Assembly: GCA_964641695.1 (NCBI GenBank)
Contig: CAZXKG010000026.1
Span: 1-27,842, forward strand
Origin: RHKX01 sp964641695
GTDB lineage: Bacteria > Actinomycetota > Thermoleophilia > Solirubrobacterales > 70-9
Direction: 5' to 3'
Length of the DNA stretch: 27,842 bases
The notes beneath the pieces are model-generated. The model was not told the origin of the DNA. It did not search any database and saw nothing but the letters and a program-made list of their open reading frames with translations. Positions 1-7,786 of this stretch are shown one piece after another. Position 1 is the first letter of the stretch, and each line of letters begins with the position of its first letter. A program made the position numbers and the translations under genes.

Positions 1-240
1 GGCGCAGATCACCGCCTCGGCGCCCTCGGCGACCGCGCGCGAGACCGCGACGGTCATGCCGCGGTCCTTGAAAGACCCGGTCGGGTTCGCGCCCTCGAAC
101 TTGAGGAACACCTTCAGCCCCGCCCGCTCGGAGATCAGCGGCGCCTCGATCAACGGGGTCGAGCCCTCACCCAGCGAGATCACGGGTGCGCCCTCCGGGA
201 TCGGCAGCCGGTCCCGGTAACGCTCGATCAAACCACTCAA
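1..240 (-). CDS. thrC: Threonine synthase, N-terminal part (cut by window edge)
   Basis: The first 80 residues of threonine synthase are visible. The enzyme is PLP-dependent and converts O-phosphohomoserine to threonine in the cytoplasm. The segment contains the motif GANPTGSFKDRGM, in which the Lys of SFKDRG is the expected PLP Schiff-base residue, preceded by the typical LGEGSTPLIEAP segment. The chosen start is a TTG whose first two-thirds overlap the TGA stop of hom, and it has an AAGGAG ribosome site five bases upstream; a second in-frame TTG lies at 231. The gene follows hom with a stop/start overlap, so it is probably translated by coupling within a lysA-hom-thrC operon. The rest of the gene lies outside the window. 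The family call is confident; the exact start is less so. Confidence 0.9.
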   Translation of the reverse strand, partial: MSGLIERYRDRLPIPEGAPVISLGEGSTPLIEAPLISERAGLKVFLKFEGANPTGSFKDRGMTVAVSRAVAEGAEAVICA

Positions 241-1505
241 GAGAACTCCTTCTCGATCACCCGGATCGCCCGCGGCGCCGACCGGTTGGTCAGGTCGAGC
301 TTGCCGATCTCGGCGACCGCAGCGTAGAAGTCCGACTCGGGGACGCGGTGGGTGACCATGACCAGGCGTGCCTCGCCCTCGGTCCCGCGCTGGACGACGC
401 TCTTGACCGAGACGCCATGGCGGCCCAGGATCTCCGCGATCCGCGCCAGCACCCCGGGCTCGTCGACCACCTCGAGGTGCAGGTAGAAGGCGGAGGCGAG
501 GTCGGTGACGATCGATGGGCGCACGTCGGCGTCGTGGACCGGAGCGTCGCCGGCCAGGATCGAGGTGACGTCGGCGAGCACGGCGGACGCGGTCTCGGGC
601 CCGCCCGCGCCCGGCCCGGACATCGTGATCTCGGTGATCGTCGGACCCTCGACGGTGATCGCGTTGAACGGTCCGGCGACCGGCGCCAGCGGGTGGCCGC
701 CGTAGAGGAACGCGGGGAAGACGCGGACGCTGACGCCGTCCTCGCCGTGACGCTCGGCGACGCCGAGCAGCTTCAGCGAGAGTCCGAGCTCGGCCGCGTA
801 GGCGATGTCGTCGGGACGGATCTCGGTGATCCCCTCGTAGGAGACGTCCCCCAGCCCGACCTGGAAGCCGAACGCAAGCCGCGAGAGGATCGCCATCTTG
901 GCCGCGGCGTCGGCGCCGTTGACGTCGTCGCTGGGATCCGCCTCGGCATAGCCGAGCTCCTGGGCGCGAGCGAGCGCCTCGGCGTAGCCGGCGCCGCTGG
1001 AGGCCATCTCGGAGAGGATGAAGTTGGTCGTGCCGTTGACGATCCCCGAGACGCGCTGAAGCCGCAGGGAGACGAGCCCCTCGCCGACGACCCGGATCAC
1101 CGGGACCGTGCCCGCGACCGCCGCCTCGTAGCGGATCTGCACCCCGGCTTCGCGCGCCGCCGCGAACAGCTCGTCTCCGTGCTGGGCGATCAGCTGCTTG
1201 TTGGCGGTGACCACCGGCTTGCCGGCGCGGAGGGCGGCGAGCACGTAGCGGAGGGCGTCGTCGGTGCCGCCGATCAGCTCGACGATCAGATCGGAGGAAG
1301 CGAGGATCTCCTCGAAGTCGCCCTCGGAGGTGCGCAGGATCCCGCTGATCTCCGGGCGAACCCCGGCGGCCGCTTCCACCTCCTCGGCGCGCTCGGCGAG
1401 CAGCTCCGCGAAGGCGGCGCCGACGGTTCCGCGCCCGAGCAACCCGATCCGGGCGCCCGAAGACCCCTTGGCCGCCGCCGTCGTGTCGGCCCCGGCCTCA
1501 GTCAT
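237..1505 (-). CDS. hom: Homoserine dehydrogenase with C-terminal ACT domain
   Basis: This 422-residue protein reduces aspartate semialdehyde to homoserine with NAD(P)H, the branch step to threonine, methionine and isoleucine. A Rossmann nucleotide-binding motif, GLLGRGTVGAAF, lies near residues 22-33. The catalytic region contains AANKQLIAQHG-like and GTTNFIL segments (VTANKQ and VNGTTNFIL are visible) typical of the family. A C-terminal ACT domain (about residues 340-415, with VVDEPGVLARIAEILGRHG) is the usual site for feedback control by threonine. The length matches Gram-positive homoserine dehydrogenases. The ATG start overlaps the end of lysA by 8 nt and its stop overlaps the thrC start, which indicates a tightly coupled operon. 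Confidence 0.96.
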   Translation of the reverse strand: MTEAGADTTAAAKGSSGARIGLLGRGTVGAAFAELLAERAEEVEAAAGVRPEISGILRTSEGDFEEILASSDLIVELIGGTDDALRYVLAALRAGKPVVTANKQLIAQHGDELFAAAREAGVQIRYEAAVAGTVPVIRVVGEGLVSLRLQRVSGIVNGTTNFILSEMASSGAGYAEALARAQELGYAEADPSDDVNGADAAAKMAILSRLAFGFQVGLGDVSYEGITEIRPDDIAYAAELGLSLKLLGVAERHGEDGVSVRVFPAFLYGGHPLAPVAGPFNAITVEGPTITEITMSGPGAGGPETASAVLADVTSILAGDAPVHDADVRPSIVTDLASAFYLHLEVVDEPGVLARIAEILGRHGVSVKSVVQRGTEGEARLVMVTHRVPESDFYAAVAEIGKLDLTNRSAPRAIRVIEKEFS

Positions 1506-2838
1506 CGGTCGGCTCGACGTCGCGGGCGGTCAGGTCGTCGTAGGTCTCGCGCCTGACCACGACCCTGGTTTCCCCGTCGGCGCAGAACAGCACCGGCGGG
1601 CGTGGTATCCCGTTGTAGTTGTTCGCCATCGCGTAGCCGTAGGCGCCGGTCGCCGGGGTGGCGAGGACGTCCCCCGGCGCGGGATCGGCCAGCTCGACGT
1701 CGCGGATCAGGACGTCGCCGGACTCGCAGTGCTTGCCGGCGATCGTCGCGGTCGCGTTCGGGGTGGCGGCCGCGCGATCGGCGATCAGGCCCTCGTAGAC
1801 AGACCCGTAGAGCATCGGCCGCAGGTTGTCCGACATGCCGCCGTCGACGGCGACGTAGGTGCGGACCCCGGGGATCCGCTTGACGACCCCGATCGAGTAG
1901 ATGGTCAGCCCGGCGTTGCCGACCAGCGAGCGCCCGGGCTCGATCAGGATCTTCGGCATCGGGTCGAACAGACGGCGGATCGCCTCGACCTTGACCGCCA
2001 CGTACTCGGCGATCTCGGGAGGCGTCTGTCCGGCGGCGTAGGCGATCCCGAGCCCGCCGCCGACGTTGAGAACCTCGCGGGCGCCGGGAACGTCGACCGA
2101 GTGCACGAACTCGGCGAGCGCCTCGATCGCGCGCACGTAAGACTCGAGCTCGAAGATCTGCGAGCCGATGTGGGCGTGGAAGCCGCGCAGGCGCAGGTGC
2201 TCGGAGGAAGCCACGGCGGCTACCCCGCGGGCAGCCTCCCCGCCCTCGATCCCGAAGCCGAACTTGGAATCGAGCTGGCCGGTCTGGATGTAGGAGTGGG
2301 TGGAGGGCTTGATCCCGGGAGTGAGCCGGATCAGGACGTCGAGCTCGCGGTCGGCCACCGCATCGAGCAGGGCGACCTCGTCGAGCGAGTCGAGGACGAT
2401 CGATCCGACCCCGGCGTCGATCGCCATCTGCAACTCGGCGGCGGACTTGTTGTTGCCGTGCAGGTAGATCCGGGCGGGATCGAAGCCGGCGCGGAGGGCC
2501 GCGTGCAGCTCGCCGCCGGAGGCGACGTCGACGCTCAACCCCTCCTCGGCGAGGACGCGGTAGATCGCGGTGATCGGAGCGGCCTTGCTGGCGAAGAGGA
2601 TGTCGAAGTCGACCTCGTGCGACTGCAACGCCCGGCGGAAGGCGCGGGCGCGGGCGCGGATGTCGTCGGGCGCGTAGACGTAGGCGGGGGTGCCGTGCTC
2701 GCGGGCGACCTCGACCAGGTCGCACCCGCCCACCTCGAGGTGTCCGGCTTCGTTGATCCGGGTACCGATCGGGTACGCGGAGGAGACCGCTACCGAGTCG
2801 GCGGCGGCGCCGGTGTCGACTGCCCCTGGAGAGCTCAC
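1498..2838 (-). CDS. lysA: Diaminopimelate decarboxylase
   Basis: This 446-residue fold-type III PLP enzyme decarboxylates meso-diaminopimelate to lysine, the last step of lysine synthesis. The PLP lysine is K85 in the segment DILFASKAAP. HGNNKS, the GFHAHIGSQI segment and LNVGGGLGIAY (phosphate-binding glycine loop) follow in the expected order, and a CESGDVL motif near the C-terminus supplies active-site residues. The length is normal. The start is GTG; an ATG two bases upstream is out of frame and stops at once. A -10-like GAGAAT lies six bases before the GTG and no ribosome site is seen, so the message is probably leaderless. It is the first gene of the lysA-hom-thrC operon. Confidence 0.96.
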   Translation of the reverse strand: MSSPGAVDTGAAADSVAVSSAYPIGTRINEAGHLEVGGCDLVEVAREHGTPAYVYAPDDIRARARAFRRALQSHEVDFDILFASKAAPITAIYRVLAEEGLSVDVASGGELHAALRAGFDPARIYLHGNNKSAAELQMAIDAGVGSIVLDSLDEVALLDAVADRELDVLIRLTPGIKPSTHSYIQTGQLDSKFGFGIEGGEAARGVAAVASSEHLRLRGFHAHIGSQIFELESYVRAIEALAEFVHSVDVPGAREVLNVGGGLGIAYAAGQTPPEIAEYVAVKVEAIRRLFDPMPKILIEPGRSLVGNAGLTIYSIGVVKRIPGVRTYVAVDGGMSDNLRPMLYGSVYEGLIADRAAATPNATATIAGKHCESGDVLIRDVELADPAPGDVLATPATGAYGYAMANNYNGIPRPPVLFCADGETRVVVRRETYDDLTARDVEPTDD

Positions 2839-2903
2839 ATCGCCATTCTCACACGACCGAGCGGCCCCGCGCGGGGCTCCTCGCGAGGACTACCCTGAGC
2901 CGG
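2839..2903. promoter_or_regulatory. Divergent promoter region lysA / alpha-beta hydrolase
   Basis: This is a 65-bp spacer between divergent genes. On the minus strand GAGAAT (2850-2845) sits 6 nt before the lysA GTG. On the plus strand TACCCT (2891-2896) sits 7 nt before the hydrolase GTG. Both distances would put the transcription start at or next to the start codon. Between them lies a perfect 14-bp palindrome, GCCCCGCGCGGGGC (2864-2877), which could be an operator acting on both promoters. No clear -35 hexamers were seen. Promoter use is inferred. Confidence 0.45.
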
Positions 2904-3614
2904 GTGCGACTACGGGTCGACGAGCCACCGAGCGAACGAGGGGTTCACGCCGAGCGGCCTTACTGGCTGTGGGTTCCGGACGACCCTCCGCCCTGGCCGG
3001 CGATGGTCATCCTCCACGGCGCCGGCTCGGCCAAGGAGAACCATGCGGACTTCGGGCGCCTCTGCGCCGCTCACGGGTGGCTGGCGCTGGCCTACGACCA
3101 GCGCGGACACGGCGAGAGCCGCGACGCGATGGCACCGGCGGCGCTCGCGGACGTGAGGACGATGGCCTCGATGCTCGCCGATCGCGGCGACGTGGACCCG
3201 GCGAGGATCTGCGTGCGCGGGTCGAGCATGGGCGGCTGGTTGGCGATCCACGCGGCGGCGACGTTCGCGGCGATCGCGGGGGCGATCGCGATCTGCCCGG
3301 CCCGCGAGCAGGGTTTACGCGAGGGCTTGCGCGAGGGGCGGTTCACGATGCGGGCCGACGTCGAAGCGCTCGACGCGTGGCTCTCCGAGCACGACGTTCG
3401 CGAGGCCGTGGGGAAGATCGCGCCGAAGCCGCTGGCGCTGCTGCACGCCCGCGGCGACGAGCAGGTTCCGGTCGAGTACTCGGAGGATCTGCATCGATTG
3501 GCTGGCGAGCCAAGCAAGCTGCTCGTGGTCCCCGGCGGTGACCACCACTCGGTGCAGCACGACGCCGAGCTTCAGACGGCGAGCCTGAGCTGGCTTGCCG
3601 CTATCCTCACATGA
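2904..3614 (+). CDS. Alpha/beta-fold hydrolase, esterase/dienelactone-hydrolase-like
   Basis: This 236-residue cytoplasmic protein has a complete alpha/beta hydrolase catalytic set. HGAGSAKE (residues 38-45) forms the oxyanion-hole region. The nucleophile elbow GSSMG gives Ser108. Asp185 lies in HARGDEQVP. His214 or His215 lies in GGDHHSVQHD. The layout resembles prolyl-oligopeptidase/dienelactone-hydrolase type esterases, but the substrate cannot be read from the sequence. The GTG start lies 7 nt after TACCCT and no Shine-Dalgarno site is present. It is divergent from lysA and is followed 52 nt later by msrB on the same strand. The fold is certain; the specific function is unknown. Confidence 0.88.
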   Translation: MRLRVDEPPSERGVHAERPYWLWVPDDPPPWPAMVILHGAGSAKENHADFGRLCAAHGWLALAYDQRGHGESRDAMAPAALADVRTMASMLADRGDVDPARICVRGSSMGGWLAIHAAATFAAIAGAIAICPAREQGLREGLREGRFTMRADVEALDAWLSEHDVREAVGKIAPKPLALLHARGDEQVPVEYSEDLHRLAGEPSKLLVVPGGDHHSVQHDAELQTASLSWLAAILT

Positions 3615-3666
3615 GCGGGGGGATCAGTTCTGGGGGAGCAGACCCTCAGACATCAGGGAGTTGTCG

Positions 3667-4071
3667 ATGACAGACAGGGTCGAAAAGACGGAAGCCCAGT
3701 GGCGCGAGCAGCTCACCCCGGAGCAGTTCGAGATCACCCGCAAGGGCGCGACCGAACCACCCTTCTCCGGTAAGTACGTCGACACCAAAGAGGACGGGAC
3801 CTACGCCTGCGTCGCCTGCGGCAACGAGCTGTTCAGCTCCGGCACCAAGTTCGAGTCCGGGACGGGCTGGCCCAGCTTCTTCGAGCCGGCGGAGCACGAT
3901 TCCGTGCTCACCCGCCCCGACAACAGTCACTCCATGCAGCGCACCGAGGTACTCTGCGCCCGCTGCGGCGCGCACCTGGGGCATCTCTTCGGAGACGGGC
4001 CTCAACCTACGGGTGAGCGGTACTGCATCAACTCGGGCGCCCTGGCTCTCCGGCCAGCGGACGCCTCTTAA
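3667..4071 (+). CDS. msrB: Peptide-methionine (R)-S-oxide reductase MsrB
   Basis: This 134-residue MsrB reduces the R form of methionine sulfoxide in oxidised proteins. Two CxxC pairs, C48/C51 (CVACG) and C97/C100 (CARCG), form the structural zinc site. The catalytic cysteine is C120 in ERYCINSGAL. The SGTGWPSF and HLGHLF motifs are intact, and the length is that of a stand-alone MsrB domain. The ATG is preceded by GGGAG with a short spacer; a longer in-frame reading to 3595 would overlap the hydrolase end and lacks family support. A TATCCT hexamer at 3602-3607 could be its own -10, or the gene could be co-transcribed with the hydrolase. Confidence 0.96.
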   Translation: MTDRVEKTEAQWREQLTPEQFEITRKGATEPPFSGKYVDTKEDGTYACVACGNELFSSGTKFESGTGWPSFFEPAEHDSVLTRPDNSHSMQRTEVLCARCGAHLGHLFGDGPQPTGERYCINSGALALRPADAS

Positions 4072-4182
4072 AGCTCCTAGACCAGGAGAGGGCCCGTGGC
4101 GGCGGTGTGGGAACGGCACACCGTCGCTCAGCCCTGCTCATTTTGGGGTGCCGGTCGTGGACGTGGGGTGGGTGCTATCCCC

Positions 4183-4267
4183 GGCGGGGGTGGGGGAAGG
4201 CTCATCGGACCACGGCCTTCGGCCGTTGGTTTGGGGACGGTCCGCTGAACCTTCCCCCACCCCCGCC
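4183..4267. repeat. Nested inverted repeat: perfect 18-bp outer stem
   Basis: GGCGGGGGTGGGGGAAGG (4183-4200) is the exact reverse complement of 4250-4267. Inside it CGGACC (4206-4211) pairs with GGTCCG (4239-4244). Inside that ACGGCC (4212-4217) pairs with GGCCGT (4221-4226) across a TTC loop. The outer arm also carries G-tracts (5, 5, 2) that could form a G-quadruplex on the plus strand. There is no U-tract, so a classical intrinsic terminator is not shown. Confidence 0.8.
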
Positions 4268-4370
4268 TACATCGCCGCGAGCTCGGACCGGTCCCCTGCT
4301 TGTTCGCAGTAAGCGGGGTTTCGAGGTGGACTTAGTAGACGCCGCGGGCTTCCCGCTCGCTCGCGGCGTA

Positions 4371-4448
4371 GGTGGGTGCGGGGTGGTGTGGCCGGGGCCG
4401 TCGAGAGGCCGGAGGCCGGGGTCCCGGACGCGCCACCCCGCGCCCACC
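4371..4448 (-). terminator. Long GC hairpin just after the tatA stop, candidate terminator
   Basis: GGTGGGTGCGGGGTGG (4371-4386) pairs with 4433-4448 over 16 bp with a single G-U wobble. Read on the minus strand it begins 8 nt after the tatA TAG, where a terminator hairpin would be. No T-run follows, as is common in high-GC actinobacteria, so the terminator role is an inference. Confidence 0.4.
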
Positions 4449-4456
4449 GGGGCACA

Positions 4457-4825
4457 CTAAGCGCTCGAAGATGAAGACTCGGTCGGCTTAGGCTCAGCCG
4501 GCTTGGGCTCCTCCGGCTCGGGGGCCGCTGCCTCGGGCCTCTTGGGCTCCTCGTCCGCATCCTCCGGCTTGCCCTTGCCGGTCAGGGCCTCGCGGACCTC
4601 CTTTGCCTCGCGGAGTCCGTCGCCGGCGGTCTTCGCGATCTTCTCGGTGTCGATCTCCGACGCCTTCTCGCCGACCGTGGCGGCGACCTGCTTCGCCTTC
4701 TGGCCGCCGGCCTTGGCGCCTTCGCCCGCCGAGCGGCCGATCTTCGGCAGCCACTTGTGCCCGCCCATCAGCAGCACCACGAAGATGATCACTACCAGGA
4801 TCGCGATCTCCAAAGGACCGATCAT
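4457..4825 (-). CDS. tatA: Sec-independent (twin-arginine) translocase subunit TatA
   Basis: This 122-residue protein has TatA architecture: one N-terminal transmembrane helix (about residues 5-21), a hinge, an amphipathic helix with KWLPKIGRSAGEG, and a long charged tail. TatA oligomers form the passage through which folded proteins with twin-arginine signals cross the membrane. The tail is rich in Lys/Glu, then Pro/Glu, and ends in five serines and an alanine; it is probably disordered. The ATG is preceded by GGAGG with a 10-nt spacer, and a -10-like TAGTCT lies at 4855-4850. No tatC is adjacent. A TatB identity is less likely given the GPLEIAIL start and the length. Confidence 0.88.
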   Translation of the reverse strand: MIGPLEIAILVVIIFVVLLMGGHKWLPKIGRSAGEGAKAGGQKAKQVAATVGEKASEIDTEKIAKTAGDGLREAKEVREALTGKGKPEDADEEPKRPEAAAPEPEEPKPAEPKPTESSSSSA

Positions 4826-4952
4826 CGACTCTCAACCTCCACGACGTTGAGACTACCCAGTCGCGAGCGTCGGAGCCCCCTCGCTGTGCGGTGAGTCGCA
4901 CGCCGGCCGAGCGACGGACCACGGCGGGAGCCCGGGCTGCGACCCTGCCCTG
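4826..4952. promoter_or_regulatory. Divergent promoter region tatA / winged-helix protein
   Basis: On the minus strand TAGTCT (4855-4850) is followed by an 18-nt leader with GGAGG (4840-4836) before the tatA ATG. On the plus strand GACCCT (4941-4946) lies 6 nt before the GTG of the next gene, the same spacing as at other leaderless-looking starts in this window. No operator-like repeat was seen in the middle. Confidence 0.35.
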
Positions 4953-6125
4953 GTGAGATCGATCGGGACCGAGGAGAGGCGGGCGCGGCTTGGGCGGCGG
5001 CACCGGCTCGCGCCGGGGCATCGGGCGGGGGGTCCCGCCGAGGCAGCCGAGTCGGTCGTCGCCCTGCACGGGACCGACGCCGCCTCGGTGTTCCTCGCAG
5101 CCTGGGCGCGCACGCACGAGGGCGACGTCGGCACGATCGAGAACGCCCTCTACGAGCAGCGTTCGCTGCTGCGGATCATGTCGATGCGGCGGACGATGTT
5201 CGTCTCCTCTCCCGCCAACGCGTCCGTCATGTTCGGCGCCTGCTCGCAGGACGTCGCGGCGCGTGAGCGAGCGCGCCTGCTGAAGCTGCTCGACGACGCG
5301 GGGGTCGGCGGCGAGGAGTGGCTGGCGGAGGCCGAGCGGGCGGCCGTCGAAGCGCTGGAGGAGCTCGGGGAAGCCACCGCGCCCGAGCTCGCCGAGCGGG
5401 ACGAACGTCTCGCCACCCAGCTCGTCCTCTCCCCTGGGACCAAGTACGAGACGAAGCAGAAGGTGATCAGCCGGATCCTGACCGTGCTCGCGGCACGCGG
5501 CGAGGCGATCCGCACTCGGCCGCGCGGGAGCTGGACGTCGACCCAGTTCCGCTGGGCGGCGCTCGGGGACTGGAGCCCCGGGCTGGCGATCCCGGATCCC
5601 GACTCGGCGCGGGTCGATCTGGCCCGGCTCTGGCTGCGCTCGTTCGGCCCCGGAACCGTCGAGGATCTGCGCTGGTGGACCGGCTGGACGGTGGGCAAGA
5701 CACGCGCCGCCCTCGCCCGGCTCGACCTGGTCGAAGTGGATCTCGACGGCGAGACCGGACTACTGCTCGCCGACGACCTCGACTCGGAGGAGGCGCCCGA
5801 GCGGTGGGTGACCCTCCTCCCCGCCCTCGATGCGACGACGATGGGGTGGAAGCGCCGCGACTGGTATCTCGGCGAGCACGGGGATCTGCTCTTCGACCTC
5901 AACGGCAACGCCGGGCCGACGATCTGGGCAGACGGGCGGATCGTCGGCGGCTGGGCCCACTCCCCGGACGGCGAGATCCGGCTGCACCTGCTCGAGGACG
6001 TCGGCGCCGATGCCGGTGCCGCGATCGAGGCGGAGGCCGGGCGGCTGGCCGGGCGGATCGGGGACGCCAAGCTCGCGCCGCGGGCGCGGGGCCGCTCGGA
6101 GGTCGAGAAGCAGCTCCTGGCCTGA
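4953..6125 (+). CDS. Winged-helix DNA-binding protein, AlkZ/YcaQ-like (HTH_42) family
   Basis: This 390-residue protein resembles the actinobacterial branch of the HTH_42 / AlkZ-like winged-helix family. Some members of the family are DNA glycosylases that remove bulky or crosslinked bases. Family landmarks are the start RRARLGRRHRLAP, the LHGTDAASVFLAAWAR segment, SMRRTMFV, a tandem winged-helix middle, and the C-terminal ALDATTMGWKRRDWYLG and GRIVGGWAHSPDGEI segments. The GTG start keeps the conserved N-terminus and lies 6 nt after GACCCT. Catalytic residues cannot be assigned with confidence here, so glycosylase activity is only a family-based guess. The gene stands alone and ends near the scaffold gap. 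Confidence 0.82.
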   Translation: MRSIGTEERRARLGRRHRLAPGHRAGGPAEAAESVVALHGTDAASVFLAAWARTHEGDVGTIENALYEQRSLLRIMSMRRTMFVSSPANASVMFGACSQDVAARERARLLKLLDDAGVGGEEWLAEAERAAVEALEELGEATAPELAERDERLATQLVLSPGTKYETKQKVISRILTVLAARGEAIRTRPRGSWTSTQFRWAALGDWSPGLAIPDPDSARVDLARLWLRSFGPGTVEDLRWWTGWTVGKTRAALARLDLVEVDLDGETGLLLADDLDSEEAPERWVTLLPALDATTMGWKRRDWYLGEHGDLLFDLNGNAGPTIWADGRIVGGWAHSPDGEIRLHLLEDVGADAGAAIEAEAGRLAGRIGDAKLAPRARGRSEVEKQLLA

Positions 6126-6146
6126 GCCGGACTCCGGCGCTCAGCC

Positions 6147-6156
6147 NNNNNNNNNN
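6147..6156. other. Assembly gap (10 N)
   Basis: Ten Ns interrupt the sequence inside the 3' end of serS. About 35 C-terminal SerS residues are missing, so the true gap is probably longer than 10 bases. A possible serS stop (minus-strand TGA at 6143-6141) lies just left of the gap. Confidence 0.98.
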
Positions 6157-7344
6157 CACGGCGGTCGCGGTCGGCAGAACCCTGATCGCGACGGCCGTGC
6201 CGTTGAGCGTGTGGACGTGCTCGGTCGGGCCGCCCTCCTCGGCCCGGAAGCGGCAGTCGAGTCGGCGGGACTGGTAGTCCGTCGTGTTCGAGGTCGAGGT
6301 CAGCTCGCGGTAGCGCTCCTGGCTCGGGATCCACGCCTCGCAGTCGAACTTGCGCGTCGCCGGGGCGCCGAGATCCCCGACCGGGATGTCGACGACGCGA
6401 TAGGGGATCTCGAGGGAGGAGAGGATCCGTTCTTGAGTCGCCAGGAGACGTTCGTGCTCATCCTTGGCCGCGCTCGGCTCGACGAACGAGAACATCTCGA
6501 CCTTGTCGAACTGGTGGACGCGGAAGATCCCGCGCGTGTCCTTGCCGGCGGCGCCGGCCTCGCGGCGGAAGCAGGTGGAGATCCCGGCGTAGCGGATCGG
6601 CAGCTCGGCGGCGGCGAGGATCTCGTCGGCGTGCAGGGAGGCGAGCGCGACCTCCGAGGTCCCGGCGAGGAACAGCTCGTCCTTCGGCACCTCGTAGATC
6701 ATCTCCCGCTCGCCGGGGAAGAACCCGGTCCCGTAGAGGGCGCGCTCGCGGAACAGGACCGGCGGCACGACCGGCTTGAAGCCCTGCTCGCCGACGACCT
6801 CGACCGCGAAGCGGATCAGCGCCAGCTCCACCAGGACCAGGTCCCCCAGCAGGTAGACGAAGCGCGAGCCGGAGGCCTCGGCCGCCTTCTCCATCTCGAT
6901 CAGGCCGAGGTCGCGGCCGATCTCCAGATGGTCGCGGATCTCGAAGTCGAAGCTCGGCCGCTCCCCGACCTCGCGCAAGACGACGGCGTCCTCGTCGCTG
7001 TCGCCGTCGGGCGCCTCCGGGTCAGGCGGGTTCGGAAGCGTCGCGGCGAGCTGGGCCCGATCGGACTCGACCGTCTCCAGCTCGGCCTCCAGCTCCTTGA
7101 TCCGGCCCGAGACCTCCCGCATCCGCGCGATCGCCTCTTCGGCGTCATCGCCGGAACGCTTGGCCGCTCCGATCGCGTCGGAGGCGTCGTTGCGCTCGGC
7201 CCGCAACCCCTCCACCTCCGGCAGCAGCTCGCGCCGCCGCGCGTCCAGCTCGAGCAGGCGATCCAGATCCTCCGCCGCGCCGACCCGCGCGAGCGCGGCA
7301 CGAACCGGCTCGGGATCCTCGCGGATGCGCTTCAGGTCGAGCAC
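6157..7344 (-). CDS. serS: Seryl-tRNA synthetase, 3' end lost at gap
   Basis: This class II aminoacyl-tRNA synthetase charges tRNA-Ser with serine. An N-terminal coiled-coil arm (about residues 30-105) is followed by the catalytic domain. The motifs seen are VPPVLFRERALYGTGFFPGE, the motif 2 region ISTCFRREAGAAGKDTRGIFRVHQF with the substrate-contacting Arg and Glu residues, and the motif 3 approach TSNTTDYQSRRLDCRFR. The protein runs normally to LNGTAVA and then turns into an unrelated tail (RVLPTATAV) that is explained by the fold-back at 6158-6207, so the final motif 3 part and the C-terminus are missing from the assembly. The GTG start lies 20 nt after the cytochrome c gene, suggesting one transcript. 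Confidence 0.93.
6158..6207. repeat. Fold-back of serS coding sequence beside the gap
   Basis: Plus-strand codons at 6158-6190 read TAVAVGRTLIA, the usual SerS C-terminal motif, although serS lies on the minus strand. The minus strand at 6207-6184 reads LNGTAVAI, the matching upstream part of the same motif. The two overlap as an inverted repeat (ACGGCGGTCGCG against ACGGCCGTCGCG). The simplest explanation is a chimeric fold-back at a contig end rather than biology. Confidence 0.75.
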
Positions 7345-7363
7345 GGAAGCGCTCGGACCGCGT

Positions 7364-7786
7364 CTAAGACTGGCCTTCGGAGTCCGAGGAGGAGCTCGGC
7401 GTCGGCGACTCCTCGACGTCGAGGCCCGAGTACTCGTCGATGAACCTCGCGACCGCCTCGGCGTTGTCGCCGACGACGATGTTCTGCGGCATCACCGCAC
7501 CGGAGGCGCCGCCGTTGCGGATGGCGAAGAGCGCATCCTCGTAGGCGACGTGGCGCTGGTCGAGGTTCGGACCCTGCACGCGGAGCGTCCGCAGGCCGGA
7601 GCCCTGGGTGCCCGCAGGCGTCATCGTGTGGCAACCGGCGCAGTGCTCGGCGAAGATCTCGGCGCCGTGGCCGGCTTCCGACTCGGGGTCGGACACGGAG
7701 ACGCCCTCGGTCCCGCAGGCAGCGAGAGTCGCCCCAGCGAGGGCGACGGTTGTCACGGTCGCGATGGTGGTCCGTAGGCGGCGCAC
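7364..7786 (-). CDS. Lipoprotein c-type cytochrome (monoheme)
   Basis: This 140-residue protein has a basic N-terminus, a hydrophobic stretch and a lipobox LAAC (Cys24), which predicts a lipid-anchored extracytoplasmic protein. The heme site is C49-A-G-C52-H53. Met99 in GAVMPQN is the likely distal axial ligand. The C-terminal half after GLDVEE is a short Ser/Pro/Glu tail. It resembles small class I cytochromes c (cytochrome c-551/552 type) that carry single electrons at the membrane surface; its partner is not identifiable. The GTG start lies 8 nt after TATGAT. It precedes serS on the same strand and is divergent from the flavin reductase gene. Confidence 0.9.
   Translation of the reverse strand: MRRLRTTIATVTTVALAGATLAACGTEGVSVSDPESEAGHGAEIFAEHCAGCHTMTPAGTQGSGLRTLRVQGPNLDQRHVAYEDALFAIRNGGASGAVMPQNIVVGDNAEAVARFIDEYSGLDVEESPTPSSSSDSEGQS

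Larger units (their letters stand above)
4072..4456. other. Gene-free convergent intergenic stretch with several strong inverted repeats
   Basis: These 385 bp lie between the stops of msrB (plus) and tatA (minus). Open frames here have no protein-like character. The stretch holds, in order, a hairpin with CGGTGTG/CACACCG arms near 4104-4124, a nested inverted repeat at 4183-4267, an ACGCCGCG/CGCGGCGT pair at 4339-4346 and 4362-4369, and a 16-bp stem at 4371-4448. It does not match tmRNA, RNase P RNA, SRP RNA or tRNA signatures that I know. It may hold bidirectional terminators, a repeat element, or an undescribed structured RNA. Confidence 0.6.

Noticed and set aside
186..1556. Long plus-strand open frame opposite hom, and similar long frames opposite most genes (for example 1264-2898, 22615-25647 minus)
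   Set aside because: They mirror real genes on the other strand, have Arg/Pro/Gly/Asp-rich composition with no recognisable domain, and arise from high GC at third codon positions.
3595..3666. Longer msrB start
   Set aside because: It overlaps the hydrolase stop, adds residues absent from the family, and the ATG at 3667 has its own GGGAG.
4072..4456. tmRNA, RNase P RNA, SRP RNA or tRNA in the structured spacer
   Set aside because: None of their conserved motifs was found on either strand, so only a generic structured region is reported.
6184..6207. Real biological truncation of SerS
   Set aside because: The altered tail is an inverted copy of the expected SerS sequence and abuts an N gap, so an assembly artefact is the better explanation.
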